Shown: positions 8,323 to 16,882 of the stretch, piece after piece
Position numbering within the stretch: position 1 is the stretch's first letter
How the letters are laid out: every line of letters starts with the position of its first letter
Assembly: GCA_964567045.1 (NCBI GenBank)
Contig: CAZMLE010000017.1
Span: 1-61,828 of the forward strand
DNA length: 61,828 nt
From: JAFNGF01 sp964567045
Lineage (GTDB): Bacteria > Planctomycetota > Phycisphaerae > Sedimentisphaerales > Anaerobacaceae
Direction: 5' to 3'
Position numbers and translations under genes: made by a program
The notes under the pieces: generated by a model
Database searches by the model: none
What the model was told of the DNA's origin: nothing
What the model saw: only the letters and a program-made list of their open reading frames with translations

Positions 8323-9723
8323 ATGAACAAAACCAGTGAAGGGACCCCGCTCCGCGGGAACCCAAAAAACACGTCGCGTCGCGAGTTTTTGAAGAGCACC
8401 GGCCGGCTCGCCGCGACATCGGCCCTGGCAGCAGGGATAATCCCGCGCGTCTACGCGGGCCAAGACAATACCATTAAGCTGGCCCTGGTTGGCTGCGGCG
8501 GCAGAGGCGGCGGGGCGGCGTCAAATGCTATGTCCGTCAAGAATGGCCCGATCAAGCTCGTTGCAATGGCAGACGTCTTCGAGAGCCGGCTTGCCGGCAG
8601 TTACAAGGCTTTGAAGGACGAGCACGCTAACCAGGTGGATGTGCCCGAAGATCGCAGGTTTGTTGGCTTCGACGGGTATAAAAAGGCGATGGACTGCCTC
8701 AATGCGGGCGACGTGGCGATTTTTGCGACGCCTCCGGCGTTCCGCTGGGTGCATTTCGCCTACGCCATCAAAAAGGGCATAAACGTCTTTATGGAAAAAC
8801 CGGTCACGGTGGACGGCCCCAGCACCCGCAAGTTACTGAAGCTGGCGGAAGAATCCGTGAAGAAGAACCTCAAAGTGGGCGTCGGCCTGATGTCCCGTCA
8901 CAGCCGGGCGCTCGAAGAACTGGCCAAACGCGTTCAGGACGGCGAAATCGGGGACATCATCCTGCAGCGCGGCTACCGGATGCATGGGCCCATCGGTTTC
9001 TTCGCCTCGCCCCCGAAGCCCAAGAACATCAGTGAGCTGCTCTACCAGGTCCAGCGGTTCCACAGCTTCCTGTGGGCCAGCGGCGGGAACTACAGCGACT
9101 TCTACATCCACATCATCGATCAGCTCGGCTGGATGAAGAACGCCTGGCCGGTTAAGGCCCAGGCGCTCGGCGGCCGGCATTATCGCGGCAACTCGGTGGA
9201 CCAGAATTTCGACGTGTACGCAGTGGAATACACGTATGCCGACGGAACGACGTTCAATTTCGACGGGCGCTGCATGACGGGCTGCCAGGACATCTACTCG
9301 AGCTACCTTCACGGCACCAAAGGCATGGCGATCGTTTCCAAGAGCGGCGATTGCGGGATGCCCTCCAGTACTTACAAGGGCCAGACTCCAAATCGCCAGA
9401 GTATGCTCTGGGAATCGAAAATCAGCGGTGACCAGCAGGATCCATATCAAAATGAGTGGAACGACCTGGTTGACGCCATTCGCAACGACAAACCCTACAA
9501 CGAGGCGAATCGCGGCGCCGAAGGCAGCCTGGTGACTTCTATGGGCCGCATGGCCGCCCACACGGGCCAGGTCATCACGTACGAGCAGATCCTCAACTGT
9601 GAGCATGAGTTTGCTCCCGATGTTGACAAGCTGACGATGGATTCTCCTGCGCCGCTGCGGGCCGGTCCCGACGGCAAATATCCTGTCCCGCAGCCGGGCA
9701 TCGTAAAGCAGCGCGAATACTAA
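8323..9723 (+). CDS. Tat-exported Gfo/Idh/MocA-family oxidoreductase (paralogue 1)
   Basis: A 466-residue protein with a twin-arginine signal (SRREFLKS, about 20-27) and the NAD-binding motif LALVGCGGRGGG. EKPVTVD supplies the family catalytic Lys. The family oxidises or rearranges sugars and cyclitols with NAD(P); some exported members are GH109-type glycosidases that keep NAD bound. The AGGAG site near 8310 supports the ATG at 8323. Residues 7-13 (GTPLRGN) come from a GC palindrome (GGACCCCGCTCCGCGGGAAC) inserted in the signal n-region. It is the first of a co-oriented run of six genes reaching 16110. The substrate cannot be read from sequence. Confidence 0.9.
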   Translation: MNKTSEGTPLRGNPKNTSRREFLKSTGRLAATSALAAGIIPRVYAGQDNTIKLALVGCGGRGGGAASNAMSVKNGPIKLVAMADVFESRLAGSYKALKDEHANQVDVPEDRRFVGFDGYKKAMDCLNAGDVAIFATPPAFRWVHFAYAIKKGINVFMEKPVTVDGPSTRKLLKLAEESVKKNLKVGVGLMSRHSRALEELAKRVQDGEIGDIILQRGYRMHGPIGFFASPPKPKNISELLYQVQRFHSFLWASGGNYSDFYIHIIDQLGWMKNAWPVKAQALGGRHYRGNSVDQNFDVYAVEYTYADGTTFNFDGRCMTGCQDIYSSYLHGTKGMAIVSKSGDCGMPSSTYKGQTPNRQSMLWESKISGDQQDPYQNEWNDLVDAIRNDKPYNEANRGAEGSLVTSMGRMAAHTGQVITYEQILNCEHEFAPDVDKLTMDSPAPLRAGPDGKYPVPQPGIVKQREY

Positions 9724-9834
9724 CGAGAGAATACAGAATACAGGAGACAGGACAGAGCTCGCGCTGGGAATTCTGTCTTCCGCTGCGTTTGGAGCGTGGA
9801 ACCAATTTGGTGACCGTTTATGAGGATCAGCACT

Positions 9835-11139
9835 ATGAAAAGCTCAGCCGAATTATCGCGACGTGATTTCGTGCGGACCGCATTGGGTGCGGGCGTGGCC
9901 TTAAGCGCCCCAACTGTAATCGGAGCAACCGCCAAAGCGCAGGGCAAAACCTTCAAAGTGGGACTGCTCGGCTGCGGCGGCCGGGGTCGCGGCGCCGTTG
10001 CCGATGCGCTCGAAGCAGGCAAGATTCTTGGCTTGCCCGTTCAGATCGTTGCTGCCGCCGACTATTTCAAGGACCGGGCACTTCAAGCGGGGAAAGAATT
10101 GAACGTCCCGGCGCAGCGCTGCTTCGGCGGTCCCACCTGCTATCAGGCCCTTATGGAAACCGACGCCCAGATTGTGCTGATGGCTACGGCGCCGCTGTTT
10201 CGACCGCTGCACCTTGAGGCCGCCGTCAAAGCCGGCAAGCACGTATTTATCGAGAAGCCTGTCGCAGTTGACCCGCCCGGCTGCCGGCGCGTTATTGCCG
10301 CCGGCCAGGAGGCAGAAAAGAAGGGCCTGGTGATCACCGCCGGCACAGAGATGCGCCACGACTGGAACTTCATCAAGACCCACCAGGCCGTTGCCGTCGA
10401 GAAAGCGCTCGGCAAACTTTATGCCGGTCGCATCTCATTCTGTATCGGCCACATGTTTTGGTCCGAGCCCATCAATCCCAGGACCGGCGATGACCTGGTG
10501 CGGACGTGGCAGAACTGGATCGCGCTATCGGGCGATCATCTGGTCGAGCAGCATGTCCATAACATCGACATTGCGAACTGGTTTTGCGGCGGGCCGCCCG
10601 TCAGCGCCGTGGGGTTCGGCGGTCGCGCCCAACGAAACGCCGGCGATATGTATGACTTCTTCAGCATCGACTACGACTACGGCCAAGGCGTGCATATCCA
10701 CTCGATGTGCCGCCAGGTCAACGGCTGCTGGAACTGGACCGGGCACGACTTCGTCTACGAGAAGGGGCGAACAGACGGCAGCGACTATCCAAAACCTCAA
10801 AAATCGCCGATCCCTGCCGACCTGGTCCAGGGACCGAGCAGTCACCATCAGGAGCAGATCGATACGCTCTACTATGTCAATAAGGGCGAGCCGATTAACC
10901 AGGCCAGGGCCGTAGCTGAGTCAACTGCTGCGGCTATCATTGGTCGCATCTCCGCTTACACCGGGCAGCAGGTCACCTGGAAAGAAACTATGGAGGACCC
11001 CAGCATTAACCCCAAGTATTATAACCTGACGTTAAGGCCGACCGCGGAAGACTTCGAAAAAGGCACGGTCGAGATTCCGAAGGAAAATTCTGTGCCCATT
11101 CCGGGCTTATCCGCCGCACGCAAGCCGCGGCGGGCATGA
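9835..11139 (+). CDS. Tat-exported Gfo/Idh/MocA-family oxidoreductase (paralogue 2)
   Basis: About 434 residues with a Tat signal (LSRRDFVRTALG), nucleotide motif VGLLGCGGRGRG and catalytic EKPVAVD. The ATG at 9835 is preferred because GAGGA at 9822-9826 is correctly spaced; an ATG at 9820 would add MRIST but lacks a ribosome-binding site. The C-terminal substrate domain contains HNIDIANWF and NGCWNWTG, as in other planctomycete exported members. It follows paralogue 1 by about 110 bases and precedes paralogue 3 by 26. Probably periplasmic, with NAD bound before export; substrate unknown. Confidence 0.9.
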   Translation: MKSSAELSRRDFVRTALGAGVALSAPTVIGATAKAQGKTFKVGLLGCGGRGRGAVADALEAGKILGLPVQIVAAADYFKDRALQAGKELNVPAQRCFGGPTCYQALMETDAQIVLMATAPLFRPLHLEAAVKAGKHVFIEKPVAVDPPGCRRVIAAGQEAEKKGLVITAGTEMRHDWNFIKTHQAVAVEKALGKLYAGRISFCIGHMFWSEPINPRTGDDLVRTWQNWIALSGDHLVEQHVHNIDIANWFCGGPPVSAVGFGGRAQRNAGDMYDFFSIDYDYGQGVHIHSMCRQVNGCWNWTGHDFVYEKGRTDGSDYPKPQKSPIPADLVQGPSSHHQEQIDTLYYVNKGEPINQARAVAESTAAAIIGRISAYTGQQVTWKETMEDPSINPKYYNLTLRPTAEDFEKGTVEIPKENSVPIPGLSAARKPRRA

Positions 11140-11165
11140 GAGGTAAATGATTAAGAGGAGATAAC

Positions 11166-12509
11166 ATGGCAAATTCAAATAAATCAGGGTTCCCGCTCTG
11201 CGGGGGCCTAAATAAGAGCCGCGGCACAACACGGCGTGACTTCTTGAAGGGCTCAACCGTGGCGGCTTCGGCTGCCGTGGCAGGTGCGCTGGGTATCAAT
11301 CGCAGCATCTTTGCCGCCGGCAGTAATATCATCCGCGTGGGCATGATCGGTTGTGGGGGACGCAACGCTGGCGCTGCTGCTCAGGCGCTGGCCGCCGACT
11401 CCGGCGCGCGCCTCGTGGCGATGTGTGACATCTTCGTGGACCGTGTTAAAGAGAAACGCACAGCCCTGAAGGGGCAGAAACCCGAGCAGGTCGTGGTGGA
11501 CGACGATCACTGCTTTGTCGGCTTTGACGGCTACAAGCACGTGATTGAGTCCTCGGATGTGGTGGTGATCGCCAACGCGGCCAAGTTCCATCCGCTCCAT
11601 GCTATGGCCGCGGTTTCTGCCGGAAAGCACGTGTTCGTGGAGAAACCTCACGGCATCGACCCGGCCGGCGTCAAACTACTGCAACGCGCAGCGGAACTGG
11701 CAAAACAGAAGCGCTTGTGTCTTGTTTCCGGGCTGCAGAGTCGCTACCACACCGGATACGCCGAAACGGTCCAGCGGATATACGACGGCGCCATCGGCGA
11801 TGTGGTCGCCATCGAAGAAAACTTCCTCCGTGCCCCGTACGTTATCATCGAGCGCAAGCCGGGACTCTCGGAGCTCCAGTGGCAGTGCAGCACCCAATAC
11901 CACTTCTGCTGGCTATCCGGAGATGATGTCCCCCAGTCGCTGGTCCACAACCTCGACCGCTCCAGTTGGGTAATGCGGAACCAGGCCCCCGTGAAGTGTC
12001 ATGGTTTGGGCGGCAGATCGTCGATGACCGAACCTATCTACGGCGACGTATTCGATCACCATTCGGTCGTTTATGAATTCGAGAATGGCGTGCGCATCTA
12101 CGCCTTCTGCCGCACCACGGCCGGCTGTTACGACGATTCTTCCAGCACCGTGCTCGGCAGCAAAGGCAAGGCGGACATTATGCGGTGCCGAATCTGGGGC
12201 GAGACAAACTGGCGCTGGGAAGGAAGATGCGATCCTTACCAGAGAGAGCATGACATACTGTTTGCTGCGATTCGGGCTGGCAAGCCCGTCAACAACGGCG
12301 ACTACATGGCCCGCAGCACGATGATCACCGTGATGGGACAAATCTCCTGTTACACGGGCAAAGAAGTCACCTGGGAGCAGATCAATAAGTCCGACTTCTA
12401 TTACCCGCCCAAGGCCGACCAGTGCCGTGACGACATGGAACCGCCGGTTAAGCCCGGCCCAGATGGCAGCTATCCTGTGCCCAAACCGGGCTTCACAACC
12501 ATGATTTGA
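11166..12509 (+). CDS. Tat-exported Gfo/Idh/MocA-family oxidoreductase (paralogue 3)
   Basis: A 447-residue protein with Tat motif TTRRDFLKGS (about 19-28), dinucleotide motif VGMIGCGGRNAG and VEKPHGID. AAGAGGAG directly upstream fixes the ATG at 11166. The n-region contains a palindrome-derived SGFPLCGGL, the same kind of insertion as in paralogue 1. The C-terminus ends in the PGPDGSYPVPKPG motif shared with paralogues 1 and 4, so these are close relatives. The spacing to neighbours (26 and 21 bases) implies one operon. Confidence 0.9.
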   Translation: MANSNKSGFPLCGGLNKSRGTTRRDFLKGSTVAASAAVAGALGINRSIFAAGSNIIRVGMIGCGGRNAGAAAQALAADSGARLVAMCDIFVDRVKEKRTALKGQKPEQVVVDDDHCFVGFDGYKHVIESSDVVVIANAAKFHPLHAMAAVSAGKHVFVEKPHGIDPAGVKLLQRAAELAKQKRLCLVSGLQSRYHTGYAETVQRIYDGAIGDVVAIEENFLRAPYVIIERKPGLSELQWQCSTQYHFCWLSGDDVPQSLVHNLDRSSWVMRNQAPVKCHGLGGRSSMTEPIYGDVFDHHSVVYEFENGVRIYAFCRTTAGCYDDSSSTVLGSKGKADIMRCRIWGETNWRWEGRCDPYQREHDILFAAIRAGKPVNNGDYMARSTMITVMGQISCYTGKEVTWEQINKSDFYYPPKADQCRDDMEPPVKPGPDGSYPVPKPGFTTMI

Positions 12510-12530
12510 AGTTTTTCCAGGAGATAGAGG

Positions 12531-13586
12531 ATGAGTACGGGTAGTGGCACGGGCTTCCAGCCCGTGTTAACACGGCCAAGATGGCCGTGCCACGTTGCTA
12601 TGCTGGCAAGCTGTTTTAGCGTTATGGCCGCTGCTGACACATTGGCATCGCAGAAGGATCCCGCCAAGAAATATACCGAGACTGTTAGAACGGAAAGCGG
12701 CGAGAAGCTTTCGTTTGAGATGGTGCTGATTCCAGCCGGCAGTTTCCTTATGGGCAGCCCCGCGGGCCAGATCGGTCGCAGCGACAATGAAGGGCCGCAG
12801 CACCTGGTGCGCCTCGAGCCTTTCTATCTTTGCACGACAGAGACTACCCTTGAGCTATTCTTAGCCTACTATCAAGAGACTGTCAGCGCAAAGAAAGACT
12901 TCGTTGAAACCGAGCAAGCACAGAAGGCTGCTGAACAGGCAGGCAGGGATGATGTCGACGCGATCACAGGCCCCACGCCTGTCTACGGCGACCTGACGAT
13001 GGGCTACAGCGGTAAGCACCCCGGCATCGGGATGACCTGGCACAATGCCATGACCTTCTGCCGGTGGCTTTCAAAGAAAACCGGCAAACAGTATCGTCTG
13101 CCGACAGAGGCGGAATGGGAATATGCCTGCCGTGCTGGCGCCACCAGCGTTTTTGGCTTTGCCCCCGCTCCTGTCTTCCGACAGGAAGACGCGGGGGTCC
13201 CAAACGAGCTTGCGGATTACGCCTGGTGTAAGGCTAACGCTGATGGCGAAACCCAGGAGGTTGCCAAAAAGAAGCCCAACGGCTGGGGTCTCTATGATAT
13301 GTGGGGTAATGTTCGCGAGTGGGTTTACGATTTCTATAGTCCCACCGGATATACCGAAGCTGCCAAGAAAAACCCGGCGGTGAACCCCAAAGGACCGGAG
13401 ACCGGCCAGGTGCACGTAGCTCGCGGCGGCGACTATCGCAGCTCTATGGAGGAATTGCGCTGCGCAGCCAGGGCCTTTGAAGAAAAGTGGTGGCGTTCCG
13501 GCGACCCGCAAATCCCCAAAAGCAAATGGTGGCTGCCCGAAATGGACTTCATAGGCTTCCGCGTGGCCCGCTCAATTGATAATTGA
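12531..13586 (+). CDS. FGE-sulfatase (SUMF1-fold) domain protein, exported
   Basis: A 351-residue protein. The FGE/SUMF1 fold is clear from VLIPAGSFLMGS, YRLPTEAEWEYACRAG, GLYDMWGNVREWVYD and GFRVARS. The paired Cys of true formylglycine-generating enzymes are not seen in the ARGGDYRSS region, so it is probably a structural or binding member. AGGAGATAGAGG fits the ATG at 12531. Residues 5-23 (GTGFQPVLTRPRWPCH and flanks) are encoded by a 50-bp palindrome at 12544-12593. A second start at 12600 would skip it and leave a short signal peptide (MLASCFSVMAAADTLA). Another repeat peptide, APAPVFRQEDAG, lies near bases 13160-13199. Membership of the oxidoreductase operon suggests a role in the same pathway. 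Confidence 0.85.
   Translation: MSTGSGTGFQPVLTRPRWPCHVAMLASCFSVMAAADTLASQKDPAKKYTETVRTESGEKLSFEMVLIPAGSFLMGSPAGQIGRSDNEGPQHLVRLEPFYLCTTETTLELFLAYYQETVSAKKDFVETEQAQKAAEQAGRDDVDAITGPTPVYGDLTMGYSGKHPGIGMTWHNAMTFCRWLSKKTGKQYRLPTEAEWEYACRAGATSVFGFAPAPVFRQEDAGVPNELADYAWCKANADGETQEVAKKKPNGWGLYDMWGNVREWVYDFYSPTGYTEAAKKNPAVNPKGPETGQVHVARGGDYRSSMEELRCAARAFEEKWWRSGDPQIPKSKWWLPEMDFIGFRVARSIDN
12544..12593. repeat. 50-bp double-hairpin repeat (GTGGCA...GTGCCAC), copy 1
   Basis: The ends GTGGCACGG and CCGTGCCAC pair, and two internal hairpins (GGGCTTCCAGCCC and GGCCAAGATGGCC) fill the middle. It lies in frame within the first 24 codons of the FGE-fold gene. A second 50-bp copy is at 20793-20842. Confidence 0.75.
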
Positions 13587-13639
13587 AAACTGTAAATTGA
13601 CAATCTAGAACACACGCTGCGGCACAAGGAACGTGTGGC

Positions 13640-14722
13640 ATGTTTACTGATTCTGTTCCGAGCCGAACGAGGTTGGGCTATTGTATCGTTACTGTGGCTT
13701 CTGCGGTAGTTTTCCTTGTCAGGCTGACAGGTGCTGCAGAGACCTCTGCTGCAACGCCGGGCGAGAGCGCCTTGGCTAAACTCGCGTTCACTTTGGACAA
13801 AGATGGGGGATACACATTCGACACCGGCATTCTTCGCGGACAACTGCTGCAGGCGGGCAAAACGCCTGCCCCCGCGTCTTCCGACGCGAGTCGGGGCGGC
13901 GGGATAGGCTTGTCGTCGCTCGTACACATTCCTTCTGGGGTCAGGCTCGATGGGGCGTTTGGCATCGCCAGCTACTATCGGGTTTTCACAACGAACACCA
14001 GATACGGCTCAGCGGCGTGGGACTGGCCCAGTAAATCAAACCTATTGCCCGATGGAGCAGTTCAGATCACTTGGCCTCCCCGCTTGCGCGGGGACAAGCT
14101 CGCCCCTGCAGCAGCAGGGGGAGAAGATCGGCCTTTCCAATTGGTAGCCATCTACCGCTGGAAAGACACCACAACGCTCGACATTGAGACTATTGTCAAG
14201 CCCCAGAAGGACTTAAGTAATTTCGAAGTATTCCTAGCATCGTATTTTCAGGAGGTTTTTCCATCGCCTTATGTGTACGTCGCGGCTAATCCCGAAGCGC
14301 AGGGCAAGCCCGGTTTTCTGTTAGCCAGGAAGTCCTTTGGCGACTGGCAAATGTTTCCACGAAATAAGGAGGTTTTGCCGGTTATCCACGATGGTCGTTG
14401 GCAGAAAGAGCCGAATCCGGTGAAATGGGTGATTATGCCCAGCTTGGCCGCCCCCATTTGTCTGCGACGCGGCGCCGCAACAGACCTTGTGGTAGTTCTT
14501 ATGGCACCCCCCGAAGATTGCTTTGCGATAGCAACGCCTTACGAAGGGGAAAGTCACTATTCGCTCTATCTATCGCTCTTTGGCCGAGATATCAAGGCCG
14601 GGGAGACGGCAAAAGCCCACTCGCGGTTCGTTGTCACGACAGGCGTCTCGGACCACCAAATCCTTGATCTATACCGTAAATACACGAAAGACCCTCCAAA
14701 TAGGCTATTTTCAAAGGAGTAA
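13640..14722 (+). CDS. Exported protein of unknown function
   Basis: A 360-residue protein I do not recognise. It has a likely signal peptide (TRLGYCIVTVASAVVFLVRLTGAAE). The rest is rich in aromatic and beta-strand-like sequence (YRVFTTNTRYGSAAWDWP, LVAIYRWKDTTTLDIET), suggesting a beta-sandwich. AAGGA about nine bases upstream supports the ATG. Two segments are repeat-derived: KTPAPASSDASRGGG (bases about 13860-13900) and PRLRGDKLAPAAAGG (about 14077-14123). It sits between the FGE-fold gene and Gfo/Idh/MocA paralogue 4. Its stop overlaps the AAAGGAG of that gene, so it is translated with the operon. It may recognise the same glycan. Confidence 0.75.
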   Translation: MFTDSVPSRTRLGYCIVTVASAVVFLVRLTGAAETSAATPGESALAKLAFTLDKDGGYTFDTGILRGQLLQAGKTPAPASSDASRGGGIGLSSLVHIPSGVRLDGAFGIASYYRVFTTNTRYGSAAWDWPSKSNLLPDGAVQITWPPRLRGDKLAPAAAGGEDRPFQLVAIYRWKDTTTLDIETIVKPQKDLSNFEVFLASYFQEVFPSPYVYVAANPEAQGKPGFLLARKSFGDWQMFPRNKEVLPVIHDGRWQKEPNPVKWVIMPSLAAPICLRRGAATDLVVVLMAPPEDCFAIATPYEGESHYSLYLSLFGRDIKAGETAKAHSRFVVTTGVSDHQILDLYRKYTKDPPNRLFSKE

Positions 14723-14724
14723 TC

Positions 14725-16110
14725 ATGAAATCACAAACCAAGTGTCACACATCGCAGTCAAAGCGGACAGAATCTAACAGACCCTCTCGCCGGCAGTTCC
14801 TGGCACAAAGTGCTGGGGTGGTCGCCGGTTCAGTCCTCGGCGGGGTCGCTATGTCCCGGGCGTACGCCGGCGAGGATAATACGATACGGCTGGCACTGGT
14901 CGGGTGCGGCGGTCGCGGAAGCGGCGCGGTAGGCGACGCCCTGTCTTCATCGACCGGGCCGACCAAGCTGATCGCCATGGCTGACATCTTCGAGGACCGG
15001 CTAACACGATCATACAAAGCGCTTAGCGAACAGTTTGGCCCGCGCATAGACGTGCCGCCGGAGAGGCGATTCGTCGGCTTCGACGCCTATCGCAAGGCCA
15101 TCGACTGCCTGCGTCCGGGCGACGTTATGATCCAAGCCACACATTCGGTTTTCCGGCCGCCCCACCTGGAATATGCCATAAAAAAGGGCGTAAATATCTT
15201 TATGGAGAAATCGTTTGCCCCCGATCCCGGAGGCACCAAGCGGATTCTCCGCCTGGGAGAGGCTGCGGCGAAAAAGAATCTCAAGATAGCGTGCGGGCTT
15301 ATGTGCCGGCATTCCTCCGCGCGGCAGGCGCTCATCCAAAAGATCCGCGACGGCTCGCTTGGCGACATCCAGCTGATCCGTGCCTACCGGATGGACCCCG
15401 GCGCCCGAATGGAGCCGTTCAAACGCGATCAGAACGAGCTATTGTGGCAAATCCGCCGGCCATATTTCTTTATGTGGGTCTCATCAGGCTGGTTCATCGA
15501 GATGATGATCCACCAGGTTGACGAGTGCTGCTGGATCAAGGACGGCTGGCCGGTCTCGGCGCACGGCCTGGGCGGACGCGAGCCGGGTAGCGCTGATTGC
15601 AGCCAGAACCTCCACATCTACGCTATCGAGTACACATTTGCTGACGGCACCAAATCGCTCGTAGACAGCCGTGCCATGCCGAACTGCTACAATGATTTTG
15701 CCACGTTCGTGCACGGCACGAAGTGTGCCGCGCAGTTCTCCGGCAATGTTCACGCCCCGACCGTGCAGATATACAAGGATCAGCGGATCGCCAAAGACAA
15801 CATTACCTGGCAGCCGGAGAAGGAGAAGTTCAGCCCCTACCAGCGTGAGTGGGACGTATTGCTGGACGCAATCCGGAAAGACCGGCCGCACAACGAGGTG
15901 CAGCGGGCGGCGTTTGCGAATCTGGCCTCCATAATGGGACGCGCCGCAGTCCATACCGGTAAGATTGTAACCTGGGAAGAGGTCACGTCTTCCGATTTCA
16001 AGTTCTGCCCGAATGTGGACGAACTGACCTCGGATAGCGCGGCGCCGGTCCAGGCTGATGCACAAGGTCATTATCCGGTGCCGGTTCCGGGCACATGGAC
16101 TGAAATCTGA
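14725..16110 (+). CDS. Tat-exported Gfo/Idh/MocA-family oxidoreductase (paralogue 4)
   Basis: A 461-residue protein with Tat motif PSRRQFLAQS and nucleotide motif LALVGCGGRGSG. It is closest to paralogue 1 (shared RSYKAL, RRFVGFD, AIKKGVNIFMEK). The catalytic EKP reads EKS here (FMEKSFAPD): the Lys is kept but the Pro is changed, which may alter the active-site turn. The ATG follows the previous stop by two bases, with AAAGGAG inside the preceding gene, so translation is coupled. The stop codon lies in a hairpin (TGACCCCCGATTGTATCGGG) that may end the operon. Confidence 0.9.
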   Translation: MKSQTKCHTSQSKRTESNRPSRRQFLAQSAGVVAGSVLGGVAMSRAYAGEDNTIRLALVGCGGRGSGAVGDALSSSTGPTKLIAMADIFEDRLTRSYKALSEQFGPRIDVPPERRFVGFDAYRKAIDCLRPGDVMIQATHSVFRPPHLEYAIKKGVNIFMEKSFAPDPGGTKRILRLGEAAAKKNLKIACGLMCRHSSARQALIQKIRDGSLGDIQLIRAYRMDPGARMEPFKRDQNELLWQIRRPYFFMWVSSGWFIEMMIHQVDECCWIKDGWPVSAHGLGGREPGSADCSQNLHIYAIEYTFADGTKSLVDSRAMPNCYNDFATFVHGTKCAAQFSGNVHAPTVQIYKDQRIAKDNITWQPEKEKFSPYQREWDVLLDAIRKDRPHNEVQRAAFANLASIMGRAAVHTGKIVTWEEVTSSDFKFCPNVDELTSDSAAPVQADAQGHYPVPVPGTWTEI

Positions 16111-16132
16111 CCCCCGATTGTATCGGGGTCAA
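16108..16132. terminator. Hairpin at the end of the four-oxidoreductase operon
   Basis: GACCCCCGAT and ATCGGGGTC pair around TGT, overlapping the stop of the gene ending at 16110. There is no clear T run, so termination is only suggested. A similar ATCCCGACTTGTCGGGA hairpin lies at 26446-26463. Confidence 0.35.
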
Positions 16133-16341
16133 GTTACAATTTTCTATCAACAGGGCAGGCAAATCTCCCCCGATATCACTCTATCAGTACTGATAAGGCG
16201 TTTTTTGCGCCCGTGTCTTCTGTCGAAGACAGAAACTGGGGCATTTTAGACACAAATCTAAAGTAATGGCAAAGGTAGGCCGAGTATACTGCGGAGACCT
16301 TTAATTGTGTGATTTTTTTGATAGGTGATAAGGAGTTTACC

Positions 16342-16764
16342 ATGCAGCTTTTCAAAGAAATAAAGAAGGGGCTTGGCGAGATTACTGAAATATCCCTGTT
16401 GTTGATTGCTCTTGGGGTCGTTGCCCAGATTCTTTTTGGGCGAGCGGTTCCCTCTTCTGGTGGGATTGTCACTAATCTGACCAGGTTACTGGCCACCTTG
16501 GGTGAAAACGGCCTGGCTGGTCTGCTTGCTGCAGGTGTCATTCTGTTTTTGTTTTACAGGCAGAGACCCCAGCTGGCCGCGGCTGCGACCCACACTGAGC
16601 CAAAGCCACACCCAGCCCCGACTCGACTTAGTTACCCCAAGCCTATCGAGCCTGTCACCGACAAAGCAACCGTCCCGCCGCAGGCGGATAGATCTGAATA
16701 CCGGCCGAATTGGTCCGGGGCGCAAGCAAGCCAGAAACCTCCCAGGCGTGGACGAAATATTTAG
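16342..16764 (+). CDS. Small membrane protein of unknown function
   Basis: A 140-residue protein with two predicted membrane helices (ISLLLIALGVVAQILF about 17-32; GLAGLLAAGVILFLFY about 56-71). A Pro-rich, charged cytoplasmic-type tail ends PPRRGRNI. The ATG at 16342 is chosen because AGGAG (16331-16335) is ideally spaced; a reading frame extending to 16309 lacks one. I recognise no family. It converges on the heparinase-family gene across a repeat tract. Confidence 0.6.
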   Translation: MQLFKEIKKGLGEITEISLLLIALGVVAQILFGRAVPSSGGIVTNLTRLLATLGENGLAGLLAAGVILFLFYRQRPQLAAAATHTEPKPHPAPTRLSYPKPIEPVTDKATVPPQADRSEYRPNWSGAQASQKPPRRGRNI

Positions 16765-16794
16765 CCCCGCGGATTGGGCCCCCGCGCAGCGGTC

Positions 16795-16882
16795 CGCCAT
16801 AGGGGGATTGCGGGTGTCCGTCGCCGGAGCCGCCCCTGCCTCCGCAGGGGCGAGCTTGTCCCCGCGAAAGCGGGGAGCTAAA
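16795..16882. repeat. GC palindrome cluster between convergent genes
   Basis: It contains a GCCCCTGCCTCCGCAGGGGC hairpin followed by CCCCGCGAAAGCGGGG. The same pair, in the same or reversed order, occurs inside genes near 14077-14123 and 27680-27727. Its position between convergent stops would allow it to serve as a bidirectional terminator. Confidence 0.6.

Noticed and set aside
8833..9606. 257-codon minus-strand frame opposite paralogue 1
   Set aside because: Antisense shadow; the plus strand encodes a complete, motif-bearing protein.
15484..16071. Long minus-strand open frame opposite Gfo/Idh/MocA paralogue 4
   Set aside because: It is a shadow of a GC-rich coding strand, lacks a ribosome-binding site and has no recognisable motif.
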